Shown here one piece after another: positions 42,247-53,472 of a stretch of DNA of 64,000 nucleotides. This DNA comes from Fusarium oxysporum f. sp. lycopersici 4287 (Eukaryota > Ascomycota > Sordariomycetes > Hypocreales > Nectriaceae). The stretch lies in contig NC_030998.1 in NCBI RefSeq assembly GCF_000149955.1, forward strand, positions 248,001-312,000, in the 5' to 3' direction. The notes beneath the pieces were generated by a model, which was given only the letters and a program-made list of their open reading frames with translations, had not been told where the DNA came from and made no database searches. Within the stretch, counting starts at the first letter, position 1. Every line of letters starts with the position of its first letter. The translations under genes and the position numbers were made by a program.

Positions 42247-43407
42247 ATGAAAGTCACGACGGTTGTAAGCTATGTGGTTTTCTTAGCGGAAGTTTTAGGG
42301 AAGGAAGAGGTAAAGAGAGTATGTGGGAATCAGCGGTTTGGTGAACTAAATGACTCACTCTCATGTACGTTCAATTTCACCTTGAGACTACGGAAGCATC
42401 GCTGATACTTGCAGATTACCCGAACGCATGGAACAAAAAGAGTCCCAAGAACGGATTTGTATGCCTCAAAGTCGACAACAGCACGCCTTCATTCTCCGCA
42501 ACGTGGAACTGGCCCAAGGACATCCAAGACGTACACTCCTTTCCCTACGTGCGCTTCAACAACCCGAATCTCCCCGTCCGTCTCAGCGATTTAGAATCAA
42601 TCCGCTTATCAACAGATTGGATCTACACACCGGGCAGTCCGTCAAAAATACCGGATGAATTTAGTAATGAGGTCTGGGCGAAGAATAAAGCAGAGTTGGA
42701 GGGGGAGGGCGTTCAGGCGAATGCGGCGTGGGATTTCTTTCTGGATGATGATAGGAATAGAACGCTGTATCCGCAGGTTGCGGCGGTGGAGTTTATGGTT
42801 TGGTTGGGGAGGGTGGGGGATCCGTGGTGGCTTGGACGGCAGAATGATAGTATCCTGTCGAATGTTACGCTAGGGGAGACAGAGTTGTAAGTCCACCACT
42901 CATCCTCTGGACTACGAATACTAACAATACAGTTCACTATTCTATGGCCGAAATTCAGGAGGAACGCACGTCTTTACAGCTGTGACGAAAGATAACAGCG
43001 ACGTATTGTCCTTTGACGAGGATTTCTACCCGTTATTTCAGTACATCCTCGAACAAGCCCATAAACAAATCGACGCAGATGATTTACCGAAAGATCCATG
43101 GCTAGGTATCATCGAGTTTGGAACAGAGACGTGGATGTCAAGGGGAAACGCTACATTCACAGCTGCGAATTTTGGGATGAGTTTGAAAGGGAACTTTACG
43201 AGTGAGAGGAATTCTACGAAGGGAGATGATAATAAGGACAAGGGTGATAAAGATAAAGGGGATGAGAAGGGAGGTGATAAAGGTAGTAGGGATAACTCGA
43301 CGGATTCTAAGGGTGATGAGGAGGATGATGCGGTGAGGTTGATGAGTCAATCGGTGTTGGGGTATGTCATTGCGGCGGCGTTGGTCATAAGCGTGGTTCT
43401 TTCTTGA
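42247..43407 (+). CDS. GPI-anchored GH12-like endoglucanase
   Basis: Exons 42247-42364, 42415-42886 and 42933-43407 give about 354 aa. The N-terminus (MKVTTVVSYVVFLAEVLG) is a moderate signal peptide. The body follows the glycoside hydrolase 12 layout: CGNQRFG, SATWNWP, the nucleophile region VEFMVWLGRVGD (Glu ~163), FSLFYGRNSGG and the acid/base region IEFGTETW (~260). Both catalytic glutamates appear retained. Beyond residue ~280 comes a charged Lys/Asp/Gly spacer and a C-terminal hydrophobic tail (SVLGYVIAAALVISVVLS) typical of GPI attachment, whereas most GH12 enzymes are secreted free. It should act on beta-glucan or xyloglucan at the cell surface. Confidence 0.75.
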
Positions 43408-43765
43408 GGATATTCATAGCAAGCGTGCATCAACAGCCATAAAGCGCTGTTTATATCATTATTAGGTGTTCCTCCAAGGATATCTCTTTGGTATCTACAG
43501 CCTACAGGGGAATCAAGTAGCAAATCGAAAAGCACAACCAAGACCTGAATTAACAACAAAGAAGAAACTCACGTAGCTAATTGAAACTCGGATTTATACG
43601 TCCAATCTATTAGAAGCATGTAGTCCCTATGGAGATTGGCTACAGGATTCGCATCCTTCCGGTTGGTGGGCCGACTACAAGGATCAGTCAACCTAATCTC
43701 AGACATCAACCCACCTTATTCCCTCATCTCACGATCTTCACTTCAATCACACAAACCCAATCACC
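43408..43765. other. Intergenic region
   Basis: 3' flank of the GH12-like gene and promoter of the membrane protein. Nothing else recognised. Confidence 0.5.
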
Positions 43766-44913
43766 ATGACACTACACACCTCAGCCCCCGAAAGCCGCCT
43801 CAGGCGTACCATCCACGCGCTTCCCTTCCTCCTCATCTCAGCTGTCATGTCCCGCGCCTTCGCAATGGCGAAGCCAATCGGTCCTATAATCGAAGAATCT
43901 GTCAAAACCTCCGTCTTTACAGCACAAGACGTGAACGTGCCTATCATCAAGAAATTTTATGGCGTACCTGTTCTAGATGATGTTTTCGCTGTTGTTACAG
44001 TTGCCTTTGCGCATTTGCAGTTCTTTACGAATGAGGAAGCGTATTGGCAGCTTTTGGTGTTCTTGACGGACTTTGTGGGGATGTATGCTGTTGTGATGAT
44101 CGAGGGATATAGACCGGGGAATACGTTTCCTGTTATCAAATAGTAAGTTACGTCCCAGAGCCTTATGCCTTTCCTAACATGACCAGCCCTGTTGTATTTC
44201 TGTTTCTGTCCCAGATGTTTGGCATAGGCTTTCTTGCACCAATCTTCTTCTTCTTGTTCTACATCTTCACGCCTGCTTACAAACTTACAACACCGAATCT
44301 GTATCGTCCTGGTGCAGCGCCTTGCATGGCCCTTTTGCCTACGGTTGTGCTGGGATATTATGTCACGCACTTTCCATCATTCTTTCACTCTTCTCTTGAG
44401 GCGAGGAATTGGTGGAATTGGATTTGGCAGCTGTTTCCTATCTGGGGGTTCATCATCATGCTTGTGCTATCGAAGATCAGTCCTCAGCCAAAAGAGCAGA
44501 CACCAAGGAAATGGAAGCAAGAGCTTAATGCCATTCGACTCACGATTGGGGTTATCAGTATCATAAGCACGATAACATGGTGGTATACCATTCTCAACAT
44601 GGACTCCAGCGTCTTCGAGGTCTTTATTCCTCAGCACTTTCTCAAAACGCCGCAAGAGCCAATCCTCGGACTCCGAACTGTCATTCAATTCGATTACATC
44701 TGCTGTTACTCAGCTGGCTTTCTGTGGTTGGCGTATCACTTCAAGGACCTTGAGAATGTTGGGGTCTGCAGTATTTCATGGATCCGAGCTGGCTGCGCTT
44801 CTGTTGTGCTGGGATGTTTACTTGGACCGGGAACTATGTTTCCTCTTATTTGGCTTTTGAGAGAGGAGTTATTGGTCGCGACACAGCCTGATGTGAAGAA
44901 ATCTGAGAATTAG
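43766..44913 (+). CDS. Polytopic membrane protein of unknown function
   Basis: Exons 43766-44142 and 44187-44913 give about 367 aa with around eight hydrophobic segments (for example ALPFLLISAVMSRAFAMA, FFFLFYIFTPAY, FIIMLVLSKI, ISIISTITWWYTIL). Similar proteins occur in fungal genomes, often near metabolite genes, but no activity is known to me. The Cys-rich segment FDYICCYSAGFLWLAYHFKD is distinctive. I do not assign a function. Confidence 0.7.
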
Positions 44914-45069
44914 ATGGCGGTCACTAGGTAGGCGATATTTTGGAACGCCAAGCATTTTGGAGTCCAGCCCGTAATCGGCGAGATTATTCACCCGACTAAA
45001 TAAACACCTTCATCAATCGCACATAATCTCATCTCACCTCAACCTCAATCTTATCATTTGCTGCCTAAC

Positions 45070-45603
45070 ATGCCGCGCCTTCGCTATAACGTTGCAGCAA
45101 GTCTCGACGGGTATATCGCATCACCAGATGGTTCAACAACCTGGATCATCGAGGATCCCACGATAGACTTCCCCGCGCTGTATGCCGAATTCGACTATTT
45201 CATCATGGGCCGCAAGACATACCAAGTCATGCAATCTTTCGGCGCTGACAATCCACTATCAAAGCGCCCCAAAGAATCAGTCATAGTAGCCAGTCGAACC
45301 ATGAACCAGCACCATTTTCCCGATGTTACAGTCATACAAGAAAACGTGCTTGATTACATCAGACGCCTGAAAACGAATGACGGGAAGGATATCTGGCTTA
45401 TGGGTGGTGGTCAGCTCGCAGCCCAGTGCCTAGAAGCTCAGCTAGTGGATACCGTCGAAATCGCCGTGATGCCCACGCTTCTTGGCACCGGAATAAACCT
45501 CATCTCGTCCATCCCGCAAAACATCAAACTCCACCTATCAAGCAGCACGAGCCTCGGCAGCGGGATCCTCATGACTCAATACAAAGTCGTACAAAACCAA
45601 TAA
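45070..45603 (+). CDS. RibD C-terminal/DHFR-fold reductase-like protein
   Basis: Single exon, 177 aa, from ATG 45070. The motifs NVAASLDGYIASPDG, DYFIMGRKTYQVM, IWLMGGGQLAAQCL and AVMPTLLGTG are those of the RibD C-terminal/dihydrofolate-reductase-like family (bacterial YyaP type), which bind NADPH. Stand-alone fungal members have unknown substrates. No intron and a family common in bacteria make transfer possible but not shown. Confidence 0.85.
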   Translation: MPRLRYNVAASLDGYIASPDGSTTWIIEDPTIDFPALYAEFDYFIMGRKTYQVMQSFGADNPLSKRPKESVIVASRTMNQHHFPDVTVIQENVLDYIRRLKTNDGKDIWLMGGGQLAAQCLEAQLVDTVEIAVMPTLLGTGINLISSIPQNIKLHLSSSTSLGSGILMTQYKVVQNQ

Positions 45604-45938
45604 TAAGCATAATCATCCTCCCGTATTGTTACCCTGCCGTACATACCGATTGGGATCTCCACAGCAGAATACGCCGTAGCCAATCAACACGTCGAAACTT
45701 ATTACCACAAAGGGATCACTCTTGGTGGCGAGACCCGCTGTGGCATTGACTCATAGCCACGCCGATTGGCTGTGTCGAATATGTGCGCCTCAAATGACCG
45801 CAGGCGACCTTGGCTTTTTCATGCTGCGTTGCACGTAGGGCTGAGGAATTGGGTATATAAGATTTGATCAGACGGTTTTCAATAGCTAAATAAAATTACA
45901 CCGTTTCTTTGTCACACTTACCTGCCCGGCTTGTGAAA
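45604..45938. other. Intergenic region
   Basis: Short promoter-bearing interval upstream of the ABC transporter gene. A TATA box is listed separately. Confidence 0.6.
45853..45860 (+). promoter_or_regulatory. TATA box of the ABC transporter gene
   Basis: GGGTATATAAG about 80 bp before the start codon at 45939. Confidence 0.55.
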
Positions 45939-48359
45939 ATGCCGTCAATTCTTCAGGTCTCGAATATCCTTCACTACAGCTGCTCTGCAGTAGCTGTAGT
46001 TTTCGTTTCCGTTGTTACTATCCTCAACGCTGCTCGTACCACTGGGAAAACAACCCCCCGGAATTATGATCGTGTTGCTATTGGGATTTTGATCCTGGGG
46101 TATTTGGCTGAAGGTATAGCGACGTTTGTGCAGGAGAGTCAGCAGAGTAAAGAGCCTGAGACGATACACCTTGTCGTGCTCCTATCGGTATGGGCGTTTA
46201 TCTGGAGTCAGCGAACTGCACAGCGGTTATTGGTTCTCGGAACATCGCTTATTACCCTTGCATTCGAGATTCCGTTGCAAATATTCTCCGCTATCAACGG
46301 CCAGAATGATATCTATCATATTGTGCAACTCGCCTCTCAAACATTCAGACTCCTACCTCTTCTTTTCCTCATGATCTACCATCTCTCAACCAGTGGCAGA
46401 TACTACACCCCCGATTCAGAAGCAGAGGAATCGCAGCCCTTCCTCCAATCAAACGGCCATGCAAACGGCAGAGCATGCCCAAGTTACGGTACTGAGACAT
46501 CGTCAGACACAGAGGTCGATGACGATGAGTACATCTCAGGCAGCGAATCAGACGAAGATGTAATCGACATCAAACGCCAACGCGCAAAGAAACTCAAGGA
46601 GAAGGGTGGCTGGCTAGGCTACCTCTCTGACTTTTCCATCTTCCTCCCCTTCTTGATCCCCAAGAAAGACCGCAAAGTCCAACTCTGCATTTTAATCTCC
46701 CTATTCTGTATCCTGGCTACTCGAGTCTTCAACATCCTGGTTCCTCGTCAACTAGGTATCGTGGCCGATCAACTCCTCGCCAAGCAAAATCCATTCCACG
46801 CTCTTTTCATCTGGCTTATCATGAGCCTTGCTTCTCACGACGTTGTCGTCGGACTTATTGAGTCACTGGCCAAAATCCCGATTAAGCAGTTCTCATACCG
46901 ATCTCTCACGAACGCAGCGTTTAACCACGTTCTATCGCTGCCTATGGAGTTTCACTCTGAGCGTGACTCGGCGGAGGTTATGAAGGCTATTGAACAGGGT
47001 GAAGCATTGACGAATGTCCTTGACATGCTTATCATCGAGATTCTCCCCACTGTCGTTGATTTGGCTATCGCTTTTGTATTTCTGTACTGGAAGTTCAATA
47101 GCTACGTGGCTTTGGCAATGGCCATTGGCTCAGTCCTCTTCGTCACGTTTGAAGTCAAAGCCACAGGATGGAACCTCGATAACCGACGAGAATCGACAAA
47201 GTCGAAGAGAGAAGAAGTTCGTGTGATGCACCAAGCTGTTCAGGGCTGGCAGACCGTTACATACTTCAATATGTTCAACTACGAGAAGTATCGCTTCGGA
47301 TCTGCTGTCAATAAGCAATTATCTGCTGGTCTGAACTACGAGAAGAGGGATGCCTATATCCAGGGGCTACTCAACGCTCTTATCCCATGCACGTTCTTCA
47401 CACTGGCGAGCCTTGTTATTTACGATGTCTGGCAGGGTGGATCATCGCCCGGTGATTTTGTCTTCTTCATTCAGTACTGGGAGTACTTGGTCTGGCCATT
47501 GAAGTTCTTGTCTCATAGTTACAGACAACTCATGTCAGACTTAGTTGATGCTGAGCGCCTGCTCTATCTGCTGCAGACAAAGCCCACTATCACTGACAAG
47601 GAGGGTGCTAAGGATCTGGAGAAGGTCGAGGGACGTGTTGCGTTCCATGATGTTTGTTTCTCTTATGATCCTCGGAAACCAACAGTCCAGGACTTGTCGC
47701 TGTCAGTTGAGCCTGGACAAACTGTTGCATTGGTTGGAGAGACAGGCGCTGGCAAGTCTTCCATCATGAAGCTTCTCCTTCGTTTCTACGATATTGATGA
47801 GGGATCTATAACCATTGATGGTTATGATATCCGGGATATCACTCTCAGCTCACTGAGAAATGCTCTCGGCGTAGTACCTCAAGATCCACTTCTCTTCAAC
47901 GCATCGATCCTTGAGAACATGCGCTACGCCCGACCTTCTGCGACAGACGAGGAGATCTACGCTGCTTGTCGCTCTGCAGCTATCCACGACAAAATTCTAA
48001 GCTTCGTCGATGGATATAACACAAAGGTTGGAGAGCAGGGTGTCAAGCTATCAGGAGGAGAGATTCAGAGACTAGCAATCGCTCGAGTGTTCCTCAAGAA
48101 TCCACCAATCTTGATTCTCGATGAGGCAACGAGTGCAGTTGACACGAATACGGAGTCAAGTATTCAGGGTGCTTTGGATGAGTTGAAACGTGCGAGGTCG
48201 ACATTCGTTATTGCGCATCGACTATCTACTATTGTCAGCGCGGACAAGATCTTGGTTATCCACAATGGACAGGTTGTTGAGTCAGGAACACACGCGGAAT
48301 TGATCTCAATAGACGGAAGGTACAAGGAGTTATGGAACAAACAGGTTGGAAACAAATAG
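45939..48359 (+). CDS. HMT1-type ABC half-transporter (heavy-metal tolerance family)
   Basis: Single exon, 806 aa from ATG 45939. An extra N-terminal membrane domain (about five helices, residues 5-155) is joined by an acidic Ser/Asp/Glu-rich linker (~165-235) to one six-helix ABC domain (~245-560) and one nucleotide-binding domain. Walker A is GETGAGKSS (~600), the signature is LSGGEIQRLAIARVF (~705) and Walker B is ILILDEATSAVD. This layout fits the ABCB/HMT1-ATM1 group, which in yeasts exports phytochelatin- or glutathione-bound cadmium into the vacuole. Vacuolar location is inferred. The neighbouring MFS pump is convergent. Confidence 0.92.
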   Translation: MPSILQVSNILHYSCSAVAVVFVSVVTILNAARTTGKTTPRNYDRVAIGILILGYLAEGIATFVQESQQSKEPETIHLVVLLSVWAFIWSQRTAQRLLVLGTSLITLAFEIPLQIFSAINGQNDIYHIVQLASQTFRLLPLLFLMIYHLSTSGRYYTPDSEAEESQPFLQSNGHANGRACPSYGTETSSDTEVDDDEYISGSESDEDVIDIKRQRAKKLKEKGGWLGYLSDFSIFLPFLIPKKDRKVQLCILISLFCILATRVFNILVPRQLGIVADQLLAKQNPFHALFIWLIMSLASHDVVVGLIESLAKIPIKQFSYRSLTNAAFNHVLSLPMEFHSERDSAEVMKAIEQGEALTNVLDMLIIEILPTVVDLAIAFVFLYWKFNSYVALAMAIGSVLFVTFEVKATGWNLDNRRESTKSKREEVRVMHQAVQGWQTVTYFNMFNYEKYRFGSAVNKQLSAGLNYEKRDAYIQGLLNALIPCTFFTLASLVIYDVWQGGSSPGDFVFFIQYWEYLVWPLKFLSHSYRQLMSDLVDAERLLYLLQTKPTITDKEGAKDLEKVEGRVAFHDVCFSYDPRKPTVQDLSLSVEPGQTVALVGETGAGKSSIMKLLLRFYDIDEGSITIDGYDIRDITLSSLRNALGVVPQDPLLFNASILENMRYARPSATDEEIYAACRSAAIHDKILSFVDGYNTKVGEQGVKLSGGEIQRLAIARVFLKNPPILILDEATSAVDTNTESSIQGALDELKRARSTFVIAHRLSTIVSADKILVIHNGQVVESGTHAELISIDGRYKELWNKQVGNK

Positions 48360-48477
48360 GAGCATAACATAGACGGGTACGGAGTTTAGTATATTATCTG
48401 GGTATTATTGCAATCTTAGACTATCTATAAATTTATTTTGTCAATCTCTCATATCTTCTCTAAGCAACGGTGCTTCT

Positions 48478-50234
48478 TTAGTCATACACCGAAGCCTTCG
48501 ACCACTTCGATCTAGCCCTGATTCTCTTACCGTAGATATAAAACACAAACGGAACAGGGATCAATAACGCTGCAAAACCACCGGTGATACTAGACCCAGG
48601 TCCAACGCCAATATTATGATACAATGGTCCAACCACCAACGGAAAAGCAGCTGCGAAACAAGATCGAAGAAACGTGTTAGCCGCAACAGCCGAAGCCGCG
48701 TACATAGTAAATGTATCGACCAGATAGTTCAGCGCAGCTTGGAAGATGGTAAAGAAGCCTGTTCCTAGTAAGACAAGACCAATGCAGGGAACGACCCAGT
48801 GAATGTCCTTCTCTGCAGTCCATCCGATGAGGAATTGACCACCGCTGAAGATTACAGAGCCGATCATCATGGGAGGAAGACGCTTTTCGGGAACAGCGCG
48901 GTTTCCAGCTGCGTGGTAGGCTTTGTTGTAGAGGAGCTGGTTGTAAACATTCGCTCCGCATCCAAGAATGGCTCCGAGGAGAATGCAGATGAATGGAAGG
49001 GAAGATACAAGAATGCCCCAACCTCTGATCTCTCTGAAGATAATGGGAATAGCGCCAAGCTGCATGTAGAGAATACCGTAGCAGAAACTGGCGTATAGAG
49101 CGACGAGGAAACAAATAGGTGTCATGAGGAGTTGAACAGGTCTGACTAAGAACTTTCGTGCGAGTTCTTGGATACTCACATCCCATTCTTCGAATTTTGC
49201 GTGAAGGGCCCAATTGCCTGTTTCGTGACGGAGACGTCGAGCCTTGTAGATAAGAAGTTTTGGTGGATAACTCTCATCCACAAAAATAACCGCCAACGTC
49301 AAAAAGATGATCTGAACGATGCCAGTAAGGTACTCAGTCCATCTCCACCCAAGACTCGGGTCCTGCACAACAGCAGCTGAAACAATAGGACCTAAGACAA
49401 AACTGTCAGCCAAGACAAACCTCGCGAACTATAAAAGTTGGACTTACCGAGAACGGGACCTCCAACAACAGCCATGGCATACCCCGCCATAGCAATCCCC
49501 CTCTCTGACGGCAGAAACAAATCCCCCAAAACACCACCCGTGTTTGTTACAGGTGCCGAAGCGAAGAACGCACAAAAGAACCTCGTGATCATCAATGTCT
49601 GAAAGTCTTTTGCGACTGCGCTTCCGAAACTGAAGCATATCGCTATAAACATTGGAATAAGCACCGCTTGTCGTCGTCCGTAGACTTCACTCAACGGCGC
49701 CCAGAGCAAAGGCCCTATTCCAAAGCCCACGAGGAAGAGTGTTGTGCCGAGAGTAGCGACTTGTGTTCCGACATGGAAATGCGCCGCTACTTGTGCCGTA
49801 CCAGATGAATACGATGAAGACGCCCAGGTCGCTGACATTGTAACTAACCCGTAAAGCATCGTTGTCAGGATCTTCTTCTTGTTAGGCCAGTTCATCGGTC
49901 TGTACGGATCATCAGGCCCGTCGAAATCAACGAGCTGATCCTCTGTAGTTTTGACATGCGCAAGAGGATGCGTAAACTGTGGGATAGGCCGTGATCGAAT
50001 CCTCGATAAAACAGATTCTCGCCGCGAAACAGTTCTCGTCATGCTCATTCCCGTGTTTGGCGCACGAATGCTCTGCCATTCTGTGTCGCCGAGGGAGTAC
50101 GTCCGCGAAATGTCGTCATTTTGATGGTTGTGGTGTGAAGAAGACGATATGGATGATTCTTCGTCGCTATGGGATGAAGTGTGAGATTCTCGACGATCGT
50201 TGTGATCTGAATGTGAAGTTTCGACTTTCTCCAT
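48478..50234 (-). CDS. MFS multidrug transporter, DHA1 family
   Basis: Exons 49448-50234 and 48478-49391 join in phase 1 to about 566 aa. A long Ser/His-rich cytosolic N-terminus (~90 residues) precedes twelve predicted helices. The family signatures are GIGPLLWAPLSEVYGRR (loop 2-3 motif A) and GVLGDLF. It closely follows the layout of fungal proton-drug antiporters (FLR1/TPO1-like) that expel azoles, polyamines or toxins at the plasma membrane. The substrate is unknown. Confidence 0.92.
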
Positions 50235-50883
50235 GATTAATCCATAAATTTACAAACTAGTTAAAACTGGTTTGGTTTGAAAAGACGGTGATGAAGAGGA
50301 ACATCGTGTATTTTTATCAGAAATGATCGGTGCGAAATTCGGCGACTAGTCCTAACGCCGAGCAATCGCAAAACTCAATTTCTCATGGCAAAATTCATCA
50401 GGTGGCAACGAATTTCGGTCAACAAGGTAAAGTGACCGTTCTAGTTACGTCATTACTTGTTTCCTGTTCGAGTTGTGTGGAGAATTTCTTCGCTGTTCCT
50501 GATATGGATAGCCGTTAGTGGATAAGTTGGCGCGGTGATGATTCCCGGAAATAATCTGTGAATAACCTCATCGGCACGGGAATGCCGATCGCGGCCCGAG
50601 ATGTCAGCAAAAGTTTCTCAGGGTTTTTATCAAGATGCGAAGACGCGATGGTATCTCCGAGCCGAGATGATTATCTCGCGAGATAATTGTAAGTGCTTAT
50701 TGTATTACGGAGACTATTCGGGGACTGTTGAAGGGGAGGTAAGAAAGCTTGGGACCTCTTTTCTAAGTGATGAACAGACTTCCGTAAGTTTAGCAAAACT
50801 CATCAAGACTTTAGACTTGTTGATCTTGGCACCCTGATTCCACGTCGGAAGATTTCTCGCTGTTTAAGGCTATTCTAAGATCT
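50235..50883. other. Intergenic region with repeat relic
   Basis: Promoter of the MFS gene and 3' flank of the dehydrogenase gene. Around 50731-50790 lies a degraded copy of a sequence found again at about 52793-52850 (listed as repeats). Confidence 0.5.
50731..50790 (+). repeat. Degraded direct repeat flanking the 6PGDH gene, copy 1
   Basis: The segment around GGGGAGGTAAGAAAGCTTGGG, with CTAAGTGATGAA following, aligns with copy 2 at about two thirds identity by eye. It has the same coding phase and a shared LSDE-type peptide pattern. Confidence 0.4.
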
Positions 50884-52499
50884 TCAAAGCCGCGACTTGT
50901 CGGATTCGCCTTTCGCTGGCTTCCATTCGAAGTGGTGTTTTCCTTTGCTTGGTTCACCTCTATGTTCCTCCTTCAGATCGAACTTGTGATTGCCAAAGTA
51001 ATCCAGTTCTGCTTCTGTCAATTGAGTGGGCAGATCCACAGAAGTTGAATATTTGTAGTATTCTAGACTTTGGCTCATGGCGGGGATGACCATGTCGGAC
51101 TCCAACGCTGTGATGATGCATCGCTTCATTGAAGGGAGAAGGCTAGTTAGTTGTTTTTCGAGTTGGCTGTTAGATAAGAGGTTGTTCTTGCTGGGCGATT
51201 CGCTGTAGACTTTGTGAAGAAGGTCCATGATACCTCCTGCTTGAATGATTGACCCGGCGCTCCAGACGTGTAGTAGGTCTTGGTAGTTGATGTGCCATTC
51301 GCGCTGCTGATCCATTTCACGAATGATCTGCAGACCCTGCGTGAAGCACAGCAATAGACAGAAGTATGTCGCCTTTCGGAGATCTTCGATAAACTCATCT
51401 CTCGAAGGGACTTTCATCGCTGAGGACTGCCGACGTCCAGAGGCCTCAGCATCAGCAGCGCGCTGATCCAATTCTGCAGAAGTACACCTGAACAAATGCG
51501 CACTGACAATATTCGCGGCAGGGACGTGAAGTCTCACCGCCTCTTCGCAAGACCATGTCCCCGTCCCTTCAGTGTTATCAACATCCTGCACCACCTTATC
51601 CTGAACCCTCCCCAGAACATATCGTCCCTCCTCATCCTTGATCCTGTTGATATCAACGGCGATATAGATCAGAAACGTATTATACAATTCTTTTGTTTGG
51701 TTCCACTGCTCAAAAACGCCAGCTGCTTCCTCATAGCTGAGCTGAAGACCCTTGGTGAGGATGTACCAAACTTCGGAGATAACTGACATCATGCCTTGTT
51801 CGATTCCGTTGTGGATCATCTTGACATAATGGCCTGAACCGCCTGGACCAATTGGGCAGGTACATGGTCTACCATCGTGATCTTTTGCTGCGACTCTCCT
51901 GAGAAGGGGCATGATGATTTCGAGGGCTTGGGGGTCGCCGCCTGGTGACATTGACGGACCAGCTCGTGCGCTCTGATAACCGCCTGAGACGCCACATCCG
52001 ACATAAAACATGCTATCTTTTGCAAGATCCGCTTGTCGTCGTTCCGTGTTGCCATAGAACTCGTTTGAACAATCGAGAATGATATCCCCCTTCGTCATAT
52101 ACGGCCGCAGAGCCTTGACACATTCATCGCCGGGATTTCCATGAGGAATACTGAAGATGATGATGCGTGGGTGGTTCTCGGAGTAGATCTCTTCGCAGAG
52201 TTGTTGATAGCTGTGTTGTCGAAAGACTCGAGTTTCTTCGTTGACGTCCTTGACCATTTTCTCAGCTGCTTTCATATTGTATTCACCTGAAATTGGTCAG
52301 GGCTTATAAGTTACGGTGAGCTATGTTACGTACTAATGTCGTAGTAGTAGACTTTGCAGCCTTTTTCGGCAAAGAGAAGGGACATCATGGAGCCCATGCT
52401 GCCCATTCCCACCATACCGATCTGCTCATAATACTATTAGCAAGAACTATGTGACCCAAAAGCCATCCAATTTACCTTTGCTATTTGTCTTTCTGACAT
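50884..52499 (-). CDS. 6-phosphogluconate dehydrogenase-like protein
   Basis: Three exons (52476-52499, 52334-52421, 50884-52286) give about 504 aa. The NADP-binding start IGMVGMGSMGSMM is followed by the substrate motif GCGVSGGYQSARAGPSMSPGG and the catalytic Lys/Asn region GHYVKMIHNGIEQG. The C-terminal part (YFGNHKFD) retains the Gly/His pattern of the family but ends in a charged extension. The enzyme oxidatively decarboxylates 6-phosphogluconate to ribulose 5-phosphate and yields NADPH. Differences at otherwise conserved positions suggest a divergent paralogue rather than the main housekeeping copy (inference). Confidence 0.9.
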
Positions 52500-52792
52500 G
52501 ATGAACCGTTGTGGCAAATCTTGCGCTCGTCGTGATAGCTGGAAAGCTTGTTGAAGGCCGCGGAAAAGGTTTACTATCACGTTGCGATGTAAACAAGAGA
52601 ACTTCTGAGGTGAGGCTCAAAAGATCAGGATAGTAATTTTTCTGCTTATCTGATATGGTATGTCGTCACCAGGATGTATCTCGGCGAAGACTCTTGGCGA
52701 CGAATAAGGGTTGTATCAATTTGACGTCAGAGTGAACAACGAATGTCATCGGATCGCTGAGCCAATTCCCCTGGCACTTTTTATGGAGATTC

Positions 52793-52850
52793 CCCTACAG
52801 GTTCTAGGGGAGGCAAGAAACCTTAGGACCTTGACCCTAAGCGATGAAAA
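52793..52850 (+). repeat. Degraded direct repeat flanking the 6PGDH gene, copy 2
   Basis: Counterpart of 50731-50790. It lies in an open frame reading ARNLRTLTLSDENMDL, a leucine-rich pattern. Confidence 0.4.
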
Positions 52851-53362
52851 TATGGATTTAAGTAACTTACCTAAGCTTAGGGGACTCTTTACTAACCTTA
52901 TTTTGGGGATACTGTCTAAAGTCCTATGTATTCTCGCTCCCCGAAGGGGGCCTGGAACATTAAGGAAGATCTACATAATTGTATTATTGGGTCCAACCTA
53001 TCAAGGGTAGATTAGGTCCATGCTCTCGAGGAGCAAGGTTACCTTAGACTTTAGTAACTGAATCGTAGAGTCAATTTATTTACTAAGCTTTTAAGCTTAT
53101 TTTAAAATTTCTCCAGTCCCTTGCCCATAATTAATCTCCAGGTTTATTTACATTCCTAAACCCTTTACAATTTGAAGGTTAAATGTTATAATTTAGAAAT
53201 AAGAGCCCCAAGGTTGGTGCTCGTGCTAAAGTGTACCATCCCATAAAAGCCGGCTGGATAAAACCTCTATATTCTCCGATTTGACTTTGCCCCTGTGGAA
53301 GTCTATGCAAAGAAGTGTGTCAAGCCATTGAAAAACTTATCCAGCAGAGTTATCCTCGGACT

Positions 53363-53370
53363 ATAAAAGA
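53363..53370 (+). promoter_or_regulatory. TATA box of the F-box-like gene
   Basis: TATAAAAG about 105 bp before the start codon at 53473. Confidence 0.5.
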
Positions 53371-53472
53371 CGCCCTTGTCTCGACCCATTGCTTCTAGTC
53401 TTCACTCTCCTCACCACCTCAACGATCGACTTCACGACGCAACCTTTTCGCCCAACCTCAGACATCACAACA

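Larger units (their letters stand above)
52500..53472. other. Gene-poor interval with repeat relic and F-box-like gene promoter
   Basis: An open frame at 52711-53010 has a leucine-rich look but no clear family and overlaps the repeat. AT-rich sequence follows. A TATA box (TATAAAAG, 53363-53370) lies about 105 bp before ATG 53473. Confidence 0.45.

Noticed and set aside
52711..53010. 99-codon leucine-rich frame
   Set aside because: Overlaps a degraded repeat, and no complete domain is seen. Treated as a relic rather than a gene.
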